In this document: positions 8,429 to 17,691 of the stretch, piece after piece | Layout: each line of letters begins with the position of its first letter | Numbering within the stretch: the stretch's first letter is position 1 | From: Roseiflexus sp. RS-1 | Lineage (GTDB): Bacteria > Chloroflexota > Chloroflexia > Chloroflexales > Roseiflexaceae | DNA: 64,000 nt | Reading direction: 5' to 3' | Assembly: GCF_000016665.1 (NCBI RefSeq) | Contig: NC_009523.1 | Span: forward strand, 1,922,001-1,986,000 | Notes under the pieces: generated by a model | Seen by the model: the letters and a program-made list of their open reading frames with translations, nothing else | What the model was told of the DNA's origin: nothing | The model's database searches: none | Translations under genes and position numbers: made by a program

Positions 8429-10477
8429 TTATGATGCCCTCAGGTGATCGAGGAGAAACGCATACTCGAAGGCTGTGTCGCGCAAGCGATCATAGCGCCC
8501 GGAAGGACCGGCATGCCCGGCGGTCATTTCGGTCTTCAGCAACACTGGTGTGTCGTTCGTTTTGACCTCGCGCAGTTTTGCCACCCATTTGGCGGGTTCC
8601 CAGTACTGCACACGCGGATCGTGCAAGCCGGCGGTCGCCAGGATTGCCGGATATGCACGCGGCGTGGTGTTGTCGTAGGGAGAATAGGACTTCATATATG
8701 CGTACTGTTCTGCAATCGCCGGATTTCCCCATTCTTCGAACTCGATTGCCGTCAGCGGGATCGACGGATCGAGCATAGTGTTGATCACATCGACGAACGG
8801 AACATCGGCGATCACGCACCGCATCAGATCTGGTCGCATCGTTGTGACTGCACCTACCAGCAAGCCACCGGCGCTGCGTCCCATGATTGCGAGTCGCTCT
8901 GGCGTGGTGTATCCCCCGGCAATCAGGTGTTCAGCGCAGGCAATGAAATCGGTGAAGGTGTTGCGCTTGTTCAACATCTTGCCCGCTTCGTACCACGCGC
9001 GTCCCAACTCTCCACCGCCGCGAACGTGGGCGATTGCAAAGATAACGCCGCGATCCAGCAGGCTGATCCGTTCGAGCGAGAAACGCGGATCGGCGGTGGC
9101 GCCATACGAACCGTAGCCGTAGAGCAGCAGTGGCGCCGGACGTGTCACATCGGCGCGATAGACAATGGAGATCGGTATGCGGACGCCGTCGCCTGCCGTC
9201 GCCCACAGGCGTTCGCTGCGGTAGCGCGATGGATCGTAGCCGGGGATGTCGTCGCGCTTCACCAACTGCAGGACACGCGAGGTCATATCGTAGTCATAGA
9301 TAGTGCGCGGCTGAGTGAGCGACATGACGTGGAGCCGCAAAACGGCAGTGTCAAACTCCAGGTTTGGTTCCCACAGCGCGTCTCTGTCCCACGGTTGCAG
9401 GGTGTAGACCTGCTCTGGGAATGTCAGCAGGTGCGCTTCGCCGGTGCGCAGATCGATAATCTCGACGCGCTCCCGTGCATCGGCGCGTTCGTATGCCACC
9501 AGATGATCGGCGAAGAGCGCTATGTCATCGATCATCACGTCGTTGCGGTGCGGGATGATTTCTTCCATCCGTTCCAGGCGCGCATCATCGACCGGCGTGC
9601 GCAGGACGCGGAAATTCAGCGCGTTGTCATTCGTCAGAAAGTAAAAATGGTCACCGCAGTGATGCGCTGTATACTCAACCCGATGGCGGCGCGGCAGAAG
9701 AAGGCGCGGCGCCGTCGTCGGTTCATCAGCCGGAATCGCATACACTTCTGAGGTTGTGTTGCTGTGCGATGTCACCAGGATGTATGCCCGGCTTCGGGTC
9801 AGGGAAACGTCGACGTGGAAGAGATGATCCGTCTCTTCGTACACCAGTGTGTCCGCTTCTGGATCGCTTCCGATGGCGTGGCGGTAGACGCGATAGGGGC
9901 GTCTGGCATCATCGAGGGTGGTGTAGAACAGGTACTGTCCATCGTTGCTCCAGGCGACGCCATAGTAGGTGTTGGAAATCGGACGATCCAGCAGCGCGCC
10001 GGTTGTCAGATCTTTGATGAAAAGCGTGTACGTTTCCGATCCATTCACATCGACCGACCAGGCGAGCAGGCGTCCATCGTGCGTCGGTCGAAAGACCCCG
10101 ATACGGGTGAAGGCGTGTCCTTCCGCCAGGGTGTTGATGTCGAGGAGGATCTCTTCTTGTGCATTGTGAACGGGGCGACGGTACACAATCGGGTATTGTC
10201 GTCCTGCCTGAGTGCGCGTGAAGTACACGAACGGTCCGTAGCGATCAGGAACGCTTTCATCCTCCTCGCGCAATCTGCTGCGCATCTCGCTGTACAGGCG
10301 CTCACGCAGCCCGGCAATGTGCGCCGTCATCTCTTCCGTGTAGCGGTTTTCGGCTTCAAGATGGGCGATGACCTCCGGGTTATCGCGTTCGCGCATCCAG
10401 AAGTAGTTGTCGATCACCTGATTGCCGTGGATGGAGACCACGTGCGGTTGCTTTGGCGGAACAGGGGGTGTTGGCAT
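8429..10477 (-). CDS. ptrB: Oligopeptidase B / prolyl oligopeptidase family (S9A)
   Basis: A serine peptidase of 682 residues that cleaves short peptides, in oligopeptidase B after basic residues. The N-terminal half is a beta-propeller that restricts access; the C-terminal third is an alpha/beta hydrolase. The catalytic Ser lies in GRSAGG (about residue 530), Asp in GLHDPRV (about 622) and His in TAGHAGPSGRY (about 655). The GYGSYG oxyanion segment is present. No signal peptide, so cytoplasmic. The ATG at 10477 follows GGAAGGGCT. The N-terminus (HGNQVIDNYFWMRERDNPEV) is characteristic of the oligopeptidase B branch. Confidence 0.92.
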   Translation of the reverse strand: MPTPPVPPKQPHVVSIHGNQVIDNYFWMRERDNPEVIAHLEAENRYTEEMTAHIAGLRERLYSEMRSRLREEDESVPDRYGPFVYFTRTQAGRQYPIVYRRPVHNAQEEILLDINTLAEGHAFTRIGVFRPTHDGRLLAWSVDVNGSETYTLFIKDLTTGALLDRPISNTYYGVAWSNDGQYLFYTTLDDARRPYRVYRHAIGSDPEADTLVYEETDHLFHVDVSLTRSRAYILVTSHSNTTSEVYAIPADEPTTAPRLLLPRRHRVEYTAHHCGDHFYFLTNDNALNFRVLRTPVDDARLERMEEIIPHRNDVMIDDIALFADHLVAYERADARERVEIIDLRTGEAHLLTFPEQVYTLQPWDRDALWEPNLEFDTAVLRLHVMSLTQPRTIYDYDMTSRVLQLVKRDDIPGYDPSRYRSERLWATAGDGVRIPISIVYRADVTRPAPLLLYGYGSYGATADPRFSLERISLLDRGVIFAIAHVRGGGELGRAWYEAGKMLNKRNTFTDFIACAEHLIAGGYTTPERLAIMGRSAGGLLVGAVTTMRPDLMRCVIADVPFVDVINTMLDPSIPLTAIEFEEWGNPAIAEQYAYMKSYSPYDNTTPRAYPAILATAGLHDPRVQYWEPAKWVAKLREVKTNDTPVLLKTEMTAGHAGPSGRYDRLRDTAFEYAFLLDHLRAS

Positions 10478-10510
10478 AGCCCTTCCTTGTCACGTATGAT
10501 AGTGCAAAGA

Positions 10511-10608
10511 TTATCGATTATCAGCTATTGGCTATCGGCTATCGGCTATCAGCTATCGGCTATCGGCTATCGGCTATCAGCTATCAGCTATCAGCTATCG
10601 GCTATCGC
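10511..10608. repeat. Heptanucleotide array 1 (CTATCGG/CTATCAG), about 14 units
   Basis: About fourteen contiguous 7-bp units, mostly CTATCGG or CTATCAG, with degenerate units at the ptrB side. The array overlaps the end of the PfkB-family gene: its last codons and stop TAG are made of repeat units. Confidence 0.9.
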
Positions 10609-11524
10609 TAAGAATCTGGCGGAGTTCGTCGTCGATCGGCGGGCGCGCGCCGCTCCGCTGCGCCACCCACGCCCCGATCTGGTTGGCAAAACGCGCAGCG
10701 CCAGCGGCGTCGCCGGTGGTCAGGTAACGCGCCAGAAATGCGCCGTTGAAGGCATCGCCCGCACCGGTCGTGTCAACCGGCGTGCCGATGACCTGTCCGG
10801 GAATATGCGCTATCAGCGTGTGCGTCATGATAAAGCATCCATCCCGATCCAGTTTGAGCGCCACCAGCGCGCCGGGGAAACGTTCGCGCAGCGCTGCCGC
10901 AATTGCCTGCGGCTCGCGTTCACCGGTCAGCGCTTCCCCCTCGTCGCGGTTGGGGAACAGCATGTCCACCGGCAGATCGGCGGTGATCCGGTCGAACTGA
11001 TCGTGCCCGATCTCGCGGATGATCTGGTACGATGCCGGGTCGAACGAAATGGTGGCGCCGAATGCGCTGGCGATGCGTGCAGCATGCAGGGCGGCGGCGC
11101 GCGGCGGGTCGCTGAAGAGCGACCATCCGGTAACATGGAGATGGCTGCACGAACGCAACACGCCTTCCGGCGTCATATCCGGCATAAGTTGATGATCGGC
11201 GCCACGGTTGGTTACCATACTTCGCTGCCCGGCGCGATCAATCAGCGCCAGAACCACGCCGGTTTCACTGTGGCGCAGGCGAACAATATGCGTCTCGACC
11301 CCCTCGCGTTGCAGGTCGGCAGCGATGAGATCGCCGAACACATCCGCGCCCAGCGCGCCGATGAACCCGGCAGGCGCGCCGCAGCGCGCAACCCATGCAG
11401 CCACGTTTGCCGCCGATCCCCCCGGCGCAAGTTTGATGCTGCCGGTGGTGTCACCGCCAGGAAGCAGCAGTCCGTCCGGCTTTACCAGAACATCCCATAC
11501 CAGATCGCCGATTGCGATGATCAT
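10595..11524 (-). CDS. PfkB-family carbohydrate kinase
   Basis: A ribokinase-fold kinase of 309 residues, phosphorylating a sugar or nucleoside with ATP. The N-terminal PfkB signature (GGSAANVAAWVARCG) and the C-terminal one (DTTGAGDAFNGAF, with the catalytic Asp at about 252) are both intact. The substrate cannot be deduced; ribose, fructose or KDG kinases are all possible. The C-terminal residues SDSR and the stop are encoded by the heptamer array, so the tail length may differ between strains. A rhamnulose-phosphate-aldolase-like gene lies upstream, divergently placed. Confidence 0.88.
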   Translation of the reverse strand: MIIAIGDLVWDVLVKPDGLLLPGGDTTGSIKLAPGGSAANVAAWVARCGAPAGFIGALGADVFGDLIAADLQREGVETHIVRLRHSETGVVLALIDRAGQRSMVTNRGADHQLMPDMTPEGVLRSCSHLHVTGWSLFSDPPRAAALHAARIASAFGATISFDPASYQIIREIGHDQFDRITADLPVDMLFPNRDEGEALTGEREPQAIAAALRERFPGALVALKLDRDGCFIMTHTLIAHIPGQVIGTPVDTTGAGDAFNGAFLARYLTTGDAAGAARFANQIGAWVAQRSGARPPIDDELRQILSDSR

Positions 11525-11542
11525 TGTCGTATCGCTTCTCTT

Positions 11543-11659
11543 ATGGAGATTGAGAATTTAATCCGGTATGCGCCTCTTGCCGTGGGGCTAAAGCCCTCGG
11601 CTATGCAAGGCGAAGCCCGCCTGCGCGGGCTATACCGAATTATTTATTCAAAGACCATC
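11543..11659 (-). repeat. MITE-like repeat family A, full copy
   Basis: A 117-bp element bounded by ATGGAGATTGAG... and ...CTTTGAATAAAT on opposite strands, with imperfect terminal inverted repeats ending in ATCCGGTAT / ATACCG. Inside are two G/C-rich hairpins (GGGGCTAAAGCCC and AGCCCGCCTGCGCGGGCT). It matches the copy at 55472-55587 and the array near 29.1-29.5 kb. Confidence 0.8.
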
Positions 11660-11725
11660 AGAAACCCCTTGATTGCCTGCCGCATAGCGGGTGTTCACTC
11701 ATTCGACCGAATCATATCATACCTG

Positions 11726-11828
11726 CTCCTGCAAAAGGTCATGTCACCACGGAGACGCAGCGGACGCAGCAAGCGACGGATGGAAACCTCTGCACACCAA
11801 GTGTCTCGGTGGTGCGTTTTTGCAGGAG
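11726..11828. repeat. Foldback element with 11-bp outer arms
   Basis: CTCCTGCAAAA (11726-11736) pairs with TTTTGCAGGAG (11818-11828). A second inner pair, CACCACGGAGAC (11745-11756) with GTCTCGGTGGTG (11803-11814), has one mismatch. Together they form a nearly 100-bp foldback, possibly a small non-autonomous element. It lies upstream of the aldolase-like gene. Confidence 0.55.
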
Positions 11829-11947
11829 AGTCATATCGTGCAAAGATCTCGACGTTGTTTCATTCGGTGACGCGGTTCTGTTGACGCCATACGGGGACTC
11901 GCCTATCATTGCGGGCGCTTATCGGAGAAGGAAGGAGAAACGCTTCT

Positions 11948-12772
11948 ATGTCACTCGATCCCCCTTTTCCTGCGCTGGACGACGTGATGCTACGGATCGG
12001 CGAAGCAGGACGACGGATGGCAGACATCGGCGCCAGTGAAGGCGCTGCTGGCAATATATCGGTGTATATCGGCTGGCCACTCGAGTTCCAACCAGTCTTT
12101 CCACTCGTCGAGGAGATCGACCTGCCGGTTGCCGCGCCAGCGCTGGCTGGCGGGGTAGTCCTGGTCACCGGATCGGGGAGACGGTTGCGCGAAGTGTACG
12201 ACCACCCGACCGATAATCTCGGCGTGGTGCAGATAACCCCTGATGGAACGCGCGCCAGACTGTACACCGCTCCCACGCGCCTGTTCACCCGTCTTACCAG
12301 CGAACTCAACTCGCACCTTGCCGTGCACAACGATCAGGTCGCTGCCACCGGCACAAACTACAGTGCGCTGGTGCATGCGCAACCGCTGCACCTGACCTAT
12401 CTCAGCCACATCCCGCGTTACCGCGATCCCGTCGAACTGAACCGCCGCTTATTCCGCTGGCAACCGGAGATGATCATGGCATTCCCGCAGGGAGTCGCAG
12501 TGTTGCCATTCATTATTCCCGGATCGACGGAACTGATGATGGCGACGGTGACGGCGCTGCGGAACCATCGCCTGGTCCTCTGGAGCAAACATGGGGTCAT
12601 GGCGCGATCCGAAGTTTCGGTAAAGCGCGCTGCTGACCTGATTGAATATCTGGAAACCAGCGCCCGCTATGAAGTGCTCAACCTGAGCGCCGGTGAACCT
12701 GCCGATGGACTGCAACCGGATGAAATACGCGCCATTGCCCGTGCCATCGGTGTGAATCAGACCCTGTTCTGA
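11948..12772 (+). CDS. rhaD: Class II aldolase, rhamnulose-1-phosphate aldolase-like
   Basis: A zinc-dependent class II aldolase of about 274 residues, the usual RhaD length. It should split rhamnulose-1-phosphate into dihydroxyacetone phosphate and lactaldehyde. Recognisable segments: GGVVLVTGSGRRLREV with NLGVV, LTSELNSHLAVH, VHAQPLHLTYL in the zinc-ligand region, MAFPQGVAVLPFIIPG, and LVLWSKHGVM with the last ligand His. The first ligand region has one His where E. coli RhaD has HxH. ATG 11948 follows GGAAGGAG. No rhamnose kinase or isomerase is adjacent, so the symbol rests on similarity only. Confidence 0.75.
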   Translation: MSLDPPFPALDDVMLRIGEAGRRMADIGASEGAAGNISVYIGWPLEFQPVFPLVEEIDLPVAAPALAGGVVLVTGSGRRLREVYDHPTDNLGVVQITPDGTRARLYTAPTRLFTRLTSELNSHLAVHNDQVAATGTNYSALVHAQPLHLTYLSHIPRYRDPVELNRRLFRWQPEMIMAFPQGVAVLPFIIPGSTELMMATVTALRNHRLVLWSKHGVMARSEVSVKRAADLIEYLETSARYEVLNLSAGEPADGLQPDEIRAIARAIGVNQTLF

Positions 12773-12803
12773 CGTTCGGGAGGGAACATGGTATCATGCA
12801 GGT

Positions 12804-13802
12804 ATGTCCAGCACGCTGCTTGCACTCACCGATGCCGGTCTGTACTGTCCGACCGGTGATTTCTACATCGACCCGTGGCAACCGGTTGCACGCGCCGTCA
12901 TTACGCACGCACACAGCGATCACGCCCGCCCCGGCAGCGCAGCCTACCTGGCGACGCGCGATAGTGAGCGGGTGCTGCGTACCCGTCTCGGCGCGGATGC
13001 ACATATCGAAACCCTCGCCTATGGAGAGATCGTCTCGATCAACGGTGTCGATGTCTCATTCCATCCAGCCGGTCACATATTGGGATCGGCGCAGGTGCGC
13101 GTGGCGTATCGCGGCCAGGTATGGGTCGTCAGCGGAGATTACAAGACCGACCCTGATGTGACGTGTGCGCCATTCGAGCCGGTGCGCTGTCATACCTTCA
13201 TGACCGAGTCGACATTTGGGTTGCCGATCTATCGCTGGCCCCCGCAAGCCAGCGTTCTGGCGCAGATCAACGATTGGTGGCGACGCAACCAGGAAGCGGG
13301 ACGAGCCAGCATCCTGTATGCCTATGCGCTCGGCAAGGCGCAGCGCCTGATCGCCGGTCTCGATCCGACCATCGGACCGATCTTCGTCCATGGGGCGCTC
13401 GTCCGTATCACGGAAGACTACCGCGCCAGCGGCGTTGCGTTGCCGCCGGTGCAATACGTCGGTGATGCACCGCGCGGGTTCGACTGGTCGCAGGCGCTGA
13501 TTCTGGCGCCGCCTTCAGCCCATGGCACCCCATGGTTACGCCGGTTCGGTCCTTTCTCCACCGGTTTCGCATCCGGGTGGATGCGCATCCGCGGAACACG
13601 CCGTCGGCGTGCCATCGACCGTGGCTTTGTGCTCTCCGACCATGCCGACTGGCCCGGTTTGCTGGCGGCAATTGACGCCACCGGGGCGGAAAGGGTATGG
13701 GTCACGCACGGCTACGCCGCAGTGCTGGTGCGCTGGCTTCAGGAACAGGGGCGTGATGCAGCCGTTCTCCAGACACGCTTTGAGGGTGAGGTTGGGGAAT
13801 AG
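12804..13802 (+). CDS. Ligase-associated DNA exonuclease, metallo-beta-lactamase fold
   Basis: A 332-residue protein matching the putative exonuclease found next to ATP-dependent DNA ligases in bacteria (TIGR04122-type). Metal-binding motif THAHSDHARPG sits near residue 35, followed by PAGHILGSAQ and VSGDYK, and a C-terminal SDHAD...VTHGY region, as in beta-CASP-like nucleases. It starts the three-gene run with the ligase and the deacetylase-fold gene, 15-20 bp from the ligase. Probable role: end processing of DNA before ligation. Confidence 0.87.
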   Translation: MSSTLLALTDAGLYCPTGDFYIDPWQPVARAVITHAHSDHARPGSAAYLATRDSERVLRTRLGADAHIETLAYGEIVSINGVDVSFHPAGHILGSAQVRVAYRGQVWVVSGDYKTDPDVTCAPFEPVRCHTFMTESTFGLPIYRWPPQASVLAQINDWWRRNQEAGRASILYAYALGKAQRLIAGLDPTIGPIFVHGALVRITEDYRASGVALPPVQYVGDAPRGFDWSQALILAPPSAHGTPWLRRFGPFSTGFASGWMRIRGTRRRRAIDRGFVLSDHADWPGLLAAIDATGAERVWVTHGYAAVLVRWLQEQGRDAAVLQTRFEGEVGE

Positions 13803-13820
13803 CAGTGCCGCCGGAGCGTG

Positions 13821-15479
13821 ATGGAGACGCACATACCTGTATTTATGCACACATTTGCACAACTCTACGCCACACTCGATGAAACCACCCGAACCAGCGT
13901 GAAAATCGAGGCGCTGACGCGCTACTTTGAGCGCTCAGAACCGGCTGACGCTGCGTGGGCGATCTTTTTCCTTATCGGTCGGCGAGTGCGGCAGGCTGTG
14001 CCTTTGCCAACACTGCGCGCCTGGGCAGTCGAAGCGGCTGGCATTCCCGACTGGCTCTTCGGCGAGTGTTACGATGCCGTCGGCGACTTTGCCGAGACGG
14101 TCACGCTGCTTCTGCTGGAGCCGGACGAGTGGACGGTGGACGTCGACCGTTCCGTTCTGCCGTTTGAAGGTCCACAACCACTCCACCGCTGGGTTGAGGA
14201 GGTGCTGCTCCCCCTGCGCGACCAGGACGAAACGATGCAACGCGCGATTGTGCAGGCGGTGTGGGCGACGCTTGGCGGAACAGAACGCTTTGTATGGAAC
14301 AAATTGATCACCGGTGCATTTCGGGTTGGCGTCTCACAGCAACTGGTGGTGCGCGCGCTTGCCCGTGTCAGTGGCGTCGATTCGTCCACGATTGCGCATC
14401 GTCTGATGGGTGAATGGACCCCGTCGGAGACATTCTACCGGACGCTCCTGGCGCGTGACACAACCGACGCCGATGTGAGTCGGCCCTACCCCTTCTGTCT
14501 GGCGCACCCGCTCGATGCCGATCCCGAAACCCTCGGACCAATCGATGAATGGCAGGCGGAGTGGAAATGGGACGGCATCCGGAGTCAGTTGATCCGCCGC
14601 GCCGGGCGGACATTTCTCTGGTCGCGCGGCGAGGAACTGATCACCGACCGTTTCCCCGAAATTGCAGCGATTGGCGCGCTGCTCCCCGATGGCATCGTCA
14701 TCGACGGCGAGGTATTGCCTTGGAAGGATGGCGTCGTGCTCCCCTTCGCGCAGTTGCAGCGTCGGATCGGACGCAGGAACCTGACGAAGGCTATCCTGGA
14801 CGAAGCGCCGGTTGCGTTGCTGGCGTATGATCTGCTCGAACTCAACGGCGTCGATGTGCGCAATCAGCCGCTGGAGCGGCGTCGGGCGGAACTCGAACGC
14901 CTGATCGCAACCTGTGTGCCGGGCAATCAGGCGCTCCTGATTTCGCCGGTGGTCGTCGCGGCAGATTGGGACGATCTTGCGGCGCAGTGGGCCACATCGC
15001 GCGAACGCAATGTCGAAGGTCTGATGCTCAAGCGTCGCAGTTCACCGTACCGTGTCGGGCGGGTGCGCGGCGACTGGTGGAAGTGGAAAGTCGCGCCCTA
15101 CACCATCGATGCGGTGCTGATCTATGCGCAGCGCGGCAGCGGCAAGCGCGCCAGTCTCTACACCGACTACACCTTCGCCGTGTGGGACGGCGACCGGTTG
15201 ACGCCGTTCGCCAAAGCGTATTCCGGGCTGACCGACGAGGAGATCCGGCAGGTTGACGCATTCGTAAGACGCAATACACTGGAAAAGTTTGGACCGGTGC
15301 GCACCGTCACTCCGGAGCTGGTCTTTGAACTGGCATTCGAGGGTATTCAGCGCTCGAATCGTCACAAATCGGGAATTGCGGTGCGCTTCCCGCGCATCCT
15401 GCGCTGGCGGCGCGACAAGCGTCCGGCTGATGCCGACACGCTGGAACAGGTGCGCGCCATGTTGCCAGAGGAATCATGA
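13821..15479 (+). CDS. ATP-dependent DNA ligase (LigC/PP_1105-like)
   Basis: About 552 residues. Order: N-terminal DNA-binding domain (about 10-200), nucleotidyltransferase domain (about 230-430) and OB-fold (about 430-545). The adenylation lysine is in EWKWDGIR (motif I KxDG, about residue 248). Motif III/IIIa (WSRGEELITDRFPE, IDGEVLPW), motif IV (EGLMLKRR) and motif V (DWWKWK) are intact. ATG 13821 follows GGAG closely; family alignments from memory favour ATG 13845 (MHTFAQLYATLDETT), so the start is uncertain. Likely a repair ligase working with the upstream exonuclease, additional to the housekeeping NAD-dependent LigA. Confidence 0.93.
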   Translation: METHIPVFMHTFAQLYATLDETTRTSVKIEALTRYFERSEPADAAWAIFFLIGRRVRQAVPLPTLRAWAVEAAGIPDWLFGECYDAVGDFAETVTLLLLEPDEWTVDVDRSVLPFEGPQPLHRWVEEVLLPLRDQDETMQRAIVQAVWATLGGTERFVWNKLITGAFRVGVSQQLVVRALARVSGVDSSTIAHRLMGEWTPSETFYRTLLARDTTDADVSRPYPFCLAHPLDADPETLGPIDEWQAEWKWDGIRSQLIRRAGRTFLWSRGEELITDRFPEIAAIGALLPDGIVIDGEVLPWKDGVVLPFAQLQRRIGRRNLTKAILDEAPVALLAYDLLELNGVDVRNQPLERRRAELERLIATCVPGNQALLISPVVVAADWDDLAAQWATSRERNVEGLMLKRRSSPYRVGRVRGDWWKWKVAPYTIDAVLIYAQRGSGKRASLYTDYTFAVWDGDRLTPFAKAYSGLTDEEIRQVDAFVRRNTLEKFGPVRTVTPELVFELAFEGIQRSNRHKSGIAVRFPRILRWRRDKRPADADTLEQVRAMLPEES

Positions 15480-16372
15480 AACTTTTCTACTCCGACACCT
15501 TTGTCCTGCCCTTACCGGAAGGACATCGCTTCCCGATAACAAAATACGCCATGCTGCGCGAACGGGCGTCTGCCGAAGGTCTGGGTGAGTTGATCGTTCC
15601 CGCAGCCGCCGACGACCGCGACATTCTGCGGGCGCACACTGCCGATTACCTGCACCGCATCCAGATCGGCGCGATGAGCGACCGCGAGATGCGGCAGATC
15701 GGATTTCCCTGGTCGCCGCACCTGGTTGAACGCTCACGCCGTTCGGTCGGCGCAACGATTGCCGCCTGTCGCACTGCATTGAGCGGCGATGGGATCGCGG
15801 CAAGCCTGGCAGGCGGCACCCACCACGCCTTCGCCGACCACGGCGAGGGGTATTGCGTCTTCAACGACAGCGTGATCGCAGCCCGCGTCATGCAGGCGGA
15901 AGGGCGCGTCCGACGCGTCGTTATCATCGACTGCGATGTGCATCAGGGGAATGGGATCGCCGCCATCCTTGCCGGTGACGAGACGATCTTCTCCTTTTCC
16001 ATCCACGGCGCGAAGAACTATCCCTTTCGCAAAGAGCGCAGCAATCTCGACATTGCGCTGGAGGACGGAACCGGTGACGCGGTGTACCTGGCAGCGCTGG
16101 AGCAGGGGCTGTACCAGGCGATCGAGCAGAGTTGCGCCGATCTTGCAATTTATCTGGCAGGCGCTGACCCCTACGAGGATGATCGGCTTGGACGCCTGAA
16201 GGTAACAAAAATGGGGCTGCTGGAGCGTGACCGGATGGTTCTGGAAGCCTGTCGCAGTGCGGGCATTCCGGTAGCGATCACCATGGCGGGCGGCTATGCC
16301 CGCAACATTGCCGACACGGTGGACATCCACGCCAGGACACTACGCCTGGCAAAAGCCATCGGCGGAGGGTAA
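15476..16372 (+). CDS. Histone deacetylase-family protein (arginase/deacetylase fold)
   Basis: The ATG overlaps the ligase stop (ATGA), so it is translationally coupled. The product is 298 residues, short like bacterial acetylpolyamine or acetoin-utilisation-type deacetylases. Zinc/catalytic motifs are complete: GGTHHAFADHGEGYCVFND (paired His about 120), DCDVHQGNG with ligand Asp and His (about 159-161), AGADPYEDD and GGYAR. It should hydrolyse an N-acetyl-lysine, polyamine or similar amide. Its place in a DNA-repair ligase operon is unusual and hints at deacetylation of the ligase, of a chromosomal protein or of a DNA-end ligand. That link is inference. Confidence 0.88.
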   Translation: MKLFYSDTFVLPLPEGHRFPITKYAMLRERASAEGLGELIVPAAADDRDILRAHTADYLHRIQIGAMSDREMRQIGFPWSPHLVERSRRSVGATIAACRTALSGDGIAASLAGGTHHAFADHGEGYCVFNDSVIAARVMQAEGRVRRVVIIDCDVHQGNGIAAILAGDETIFSFSIHGAKNYPFRKERSNLDIALEDGTGDAVYLAALEQGLYQAIEQSCADLAIYLAGADPYEDDRLGRLKVTKMGLLERDRMVLEACRSAGIPVAITMAGGYARNIADTVDIHARTLRLAKAIGGG

Positions 16373-16479
16373 GAGGAGCGTGTACCTGTCTGCACATTTC
16401 CAGCCGGAGGGTGAGCGGCATTCCCTGACACTGCTGTTCACAGTCGTCCCGAAAGAGTTGACGACAGGCATTGCGCTGC

Positions 16480-17688
16480 TCACCGCAGTGGCAGAGATTC
16501 GCCCGCTGCCTGCTGATGGATAAAGGGAAGCGTCCCACTCTGTTCCGTCCATGTGTACACCAGGCGACCGCCGACAAAGACGTGCTGCACCACCGGATCG
16601 GGCACCCGCTGCACGACGATCAGATCGGCAAGCAGACCAGGACGGATGCTGCCAATGAGATGATCGAGTCCGGCGGCACGCGCCGGGTTGCGGCTGATCA
16701 AAGCGACAGCAGCGGGAAGATCGAGCGTACCGCGGTCAACGAGCCGAAAGATGACCGGCAAAAGAGAAGCCGGATAGTAATCGGCGCAAAGCCAATCGAC
16801 CGCACCAGCTTCGATAGCAGTGATTGCGCTCAGGTTTCCGCCGCTGGACTTTCCTCGCAGGACGTTCGGCGCCCCCATACCGACGGCCATACCGGCAGCG
16901 TGTGCAGCCTGTGCAGCTTCCATCGTCGTGGGGAATTCGGCAATGCGCAGACCGTATTCGACCCATTGCGCCACTTTTGCCGGTGTATCATCATCGTGAC
17001 TGGCGACAGGCAAATTGTGGCGCGCTGCCAGTTCAACCACCTGCCTGATCCGACGAGGAATATCAGCCTGTGAAGCGCGTTTGCGAACCAGAATCTCGTC
17101 GATTTCGGCATCACTCCGACCGCTGGTTTGGGCGACATATGCCCGGAACATCTGCTCATTCGCATACTGGCCCTGTCCCGGACTGTGATCCATAATCGAG
17201 ATAAGGCGCAAAAACGGGTGACCGAGCATCGTCTTCAGCGCTTCCAGACCACGCTGACTGCTGACCTCAACGCGGGCATGGACCATATGCCGGGCGCCGC
17301 AGTGCCGATCCATACTCAGACGATGGAGAAAATCGTGCATGAAGCGATCACTGCGCACCCCAAATTCGGCATCATCGAGTGAGAGCGCGTGCAACTGGCA
17401 GGTCACGCCACAGCCAAGTAAAAGACGGTCGGCGGCATGGAGCGCAATGCCTGCTTCGATCTCAACACCGGGGCGCGGTTGCACCAGTTTTTCAATCGCG
17501 TCGCAGTGGAGATCGACAAGTCCAGGGAAGAGATATGCGCCGTCAAGATCGAAGTGTGGCATCGTGGGAGTCTGCGGGTAAGCGCCGCAGCCGATTGAAC
17601 CGATCCGATCCCGATCGATAACGACCCAACCTTCTTCCACCACGCGATCAGGAAGCACAATGGTTGCGTTGGCTAACAGAAATCGCAC
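16480..17688 (-). CDS. phnM: Alpha-D-ribose 1-methylphosphonate 5-triphosphate diphosphatase
   Basis: An amidohydrolase-fold enzyme of 402 residues that removes pyrophosphate from the ribosyl phosphonate triphosphate made by the PhnGHIL complex, giving the PhnJ substrate. Key segments: FPGLVDLHCDAIEK with metal ligands, VTCQLHALSLDD, SIMDHSPGQGQY, SHDDDTP, EFPTTMEAA, MGAPNVLRGKSSGGN and SSGGNLSAITAIEAG. It is the last gene of the phn operon, 3 bp after phnL. Confidence 0.95.
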   Translation of the reverse strand: MRFLLANATIVLPDRVVEEGWVVIDRDRIGSIGCGAYPQTPTMPHFDLDGAYLFPGLVDLHCDAIEKLVQPRPGVEIEAGIALHAADRLLLGCGVTCQLHALSLDDAEFGVRSDRFMHDFLHRLSMDRHCGARHMVHARVEVSSQRGLEALKTMLGHPFLRLISIMDHSPGQGQYANEQMFRAYVAQTSGRSDAEIDEILVRKRASQADIPRRIRQVVELAARHNLPVASHDDDTPAKVAQWVEYGLRIAEFPTTMEAAQAAHAAGMAVGMGAPNVLRGKSSGGNLSAITAIEAGAVDWLCADYYPASLLPVIFRLVDRGTLDLPAAVALISRNPARAAGLDHLIGSIRPGLLADLIVVQRVPDPVVQHVFVGGRLVYTWTEQSGTLPFIHQQAAGESLPLR

Positions 17689-17691
17689 ACC

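Noticed and set aside
9764-11884. Open frame of 706 codons on the plus strand across ptrB and pfkB
   Set aside because: It runs antisense to two genes with intact catalytic motifs and through a heptamer array; composition is not protein-like.
16296-16523. Small plus-strand frame between the deacetylase and phnM genes
   Set aside because: It overlaps both gene ends and has no ribosome-binding site; the two genes are convergent with only about 107 bp between.
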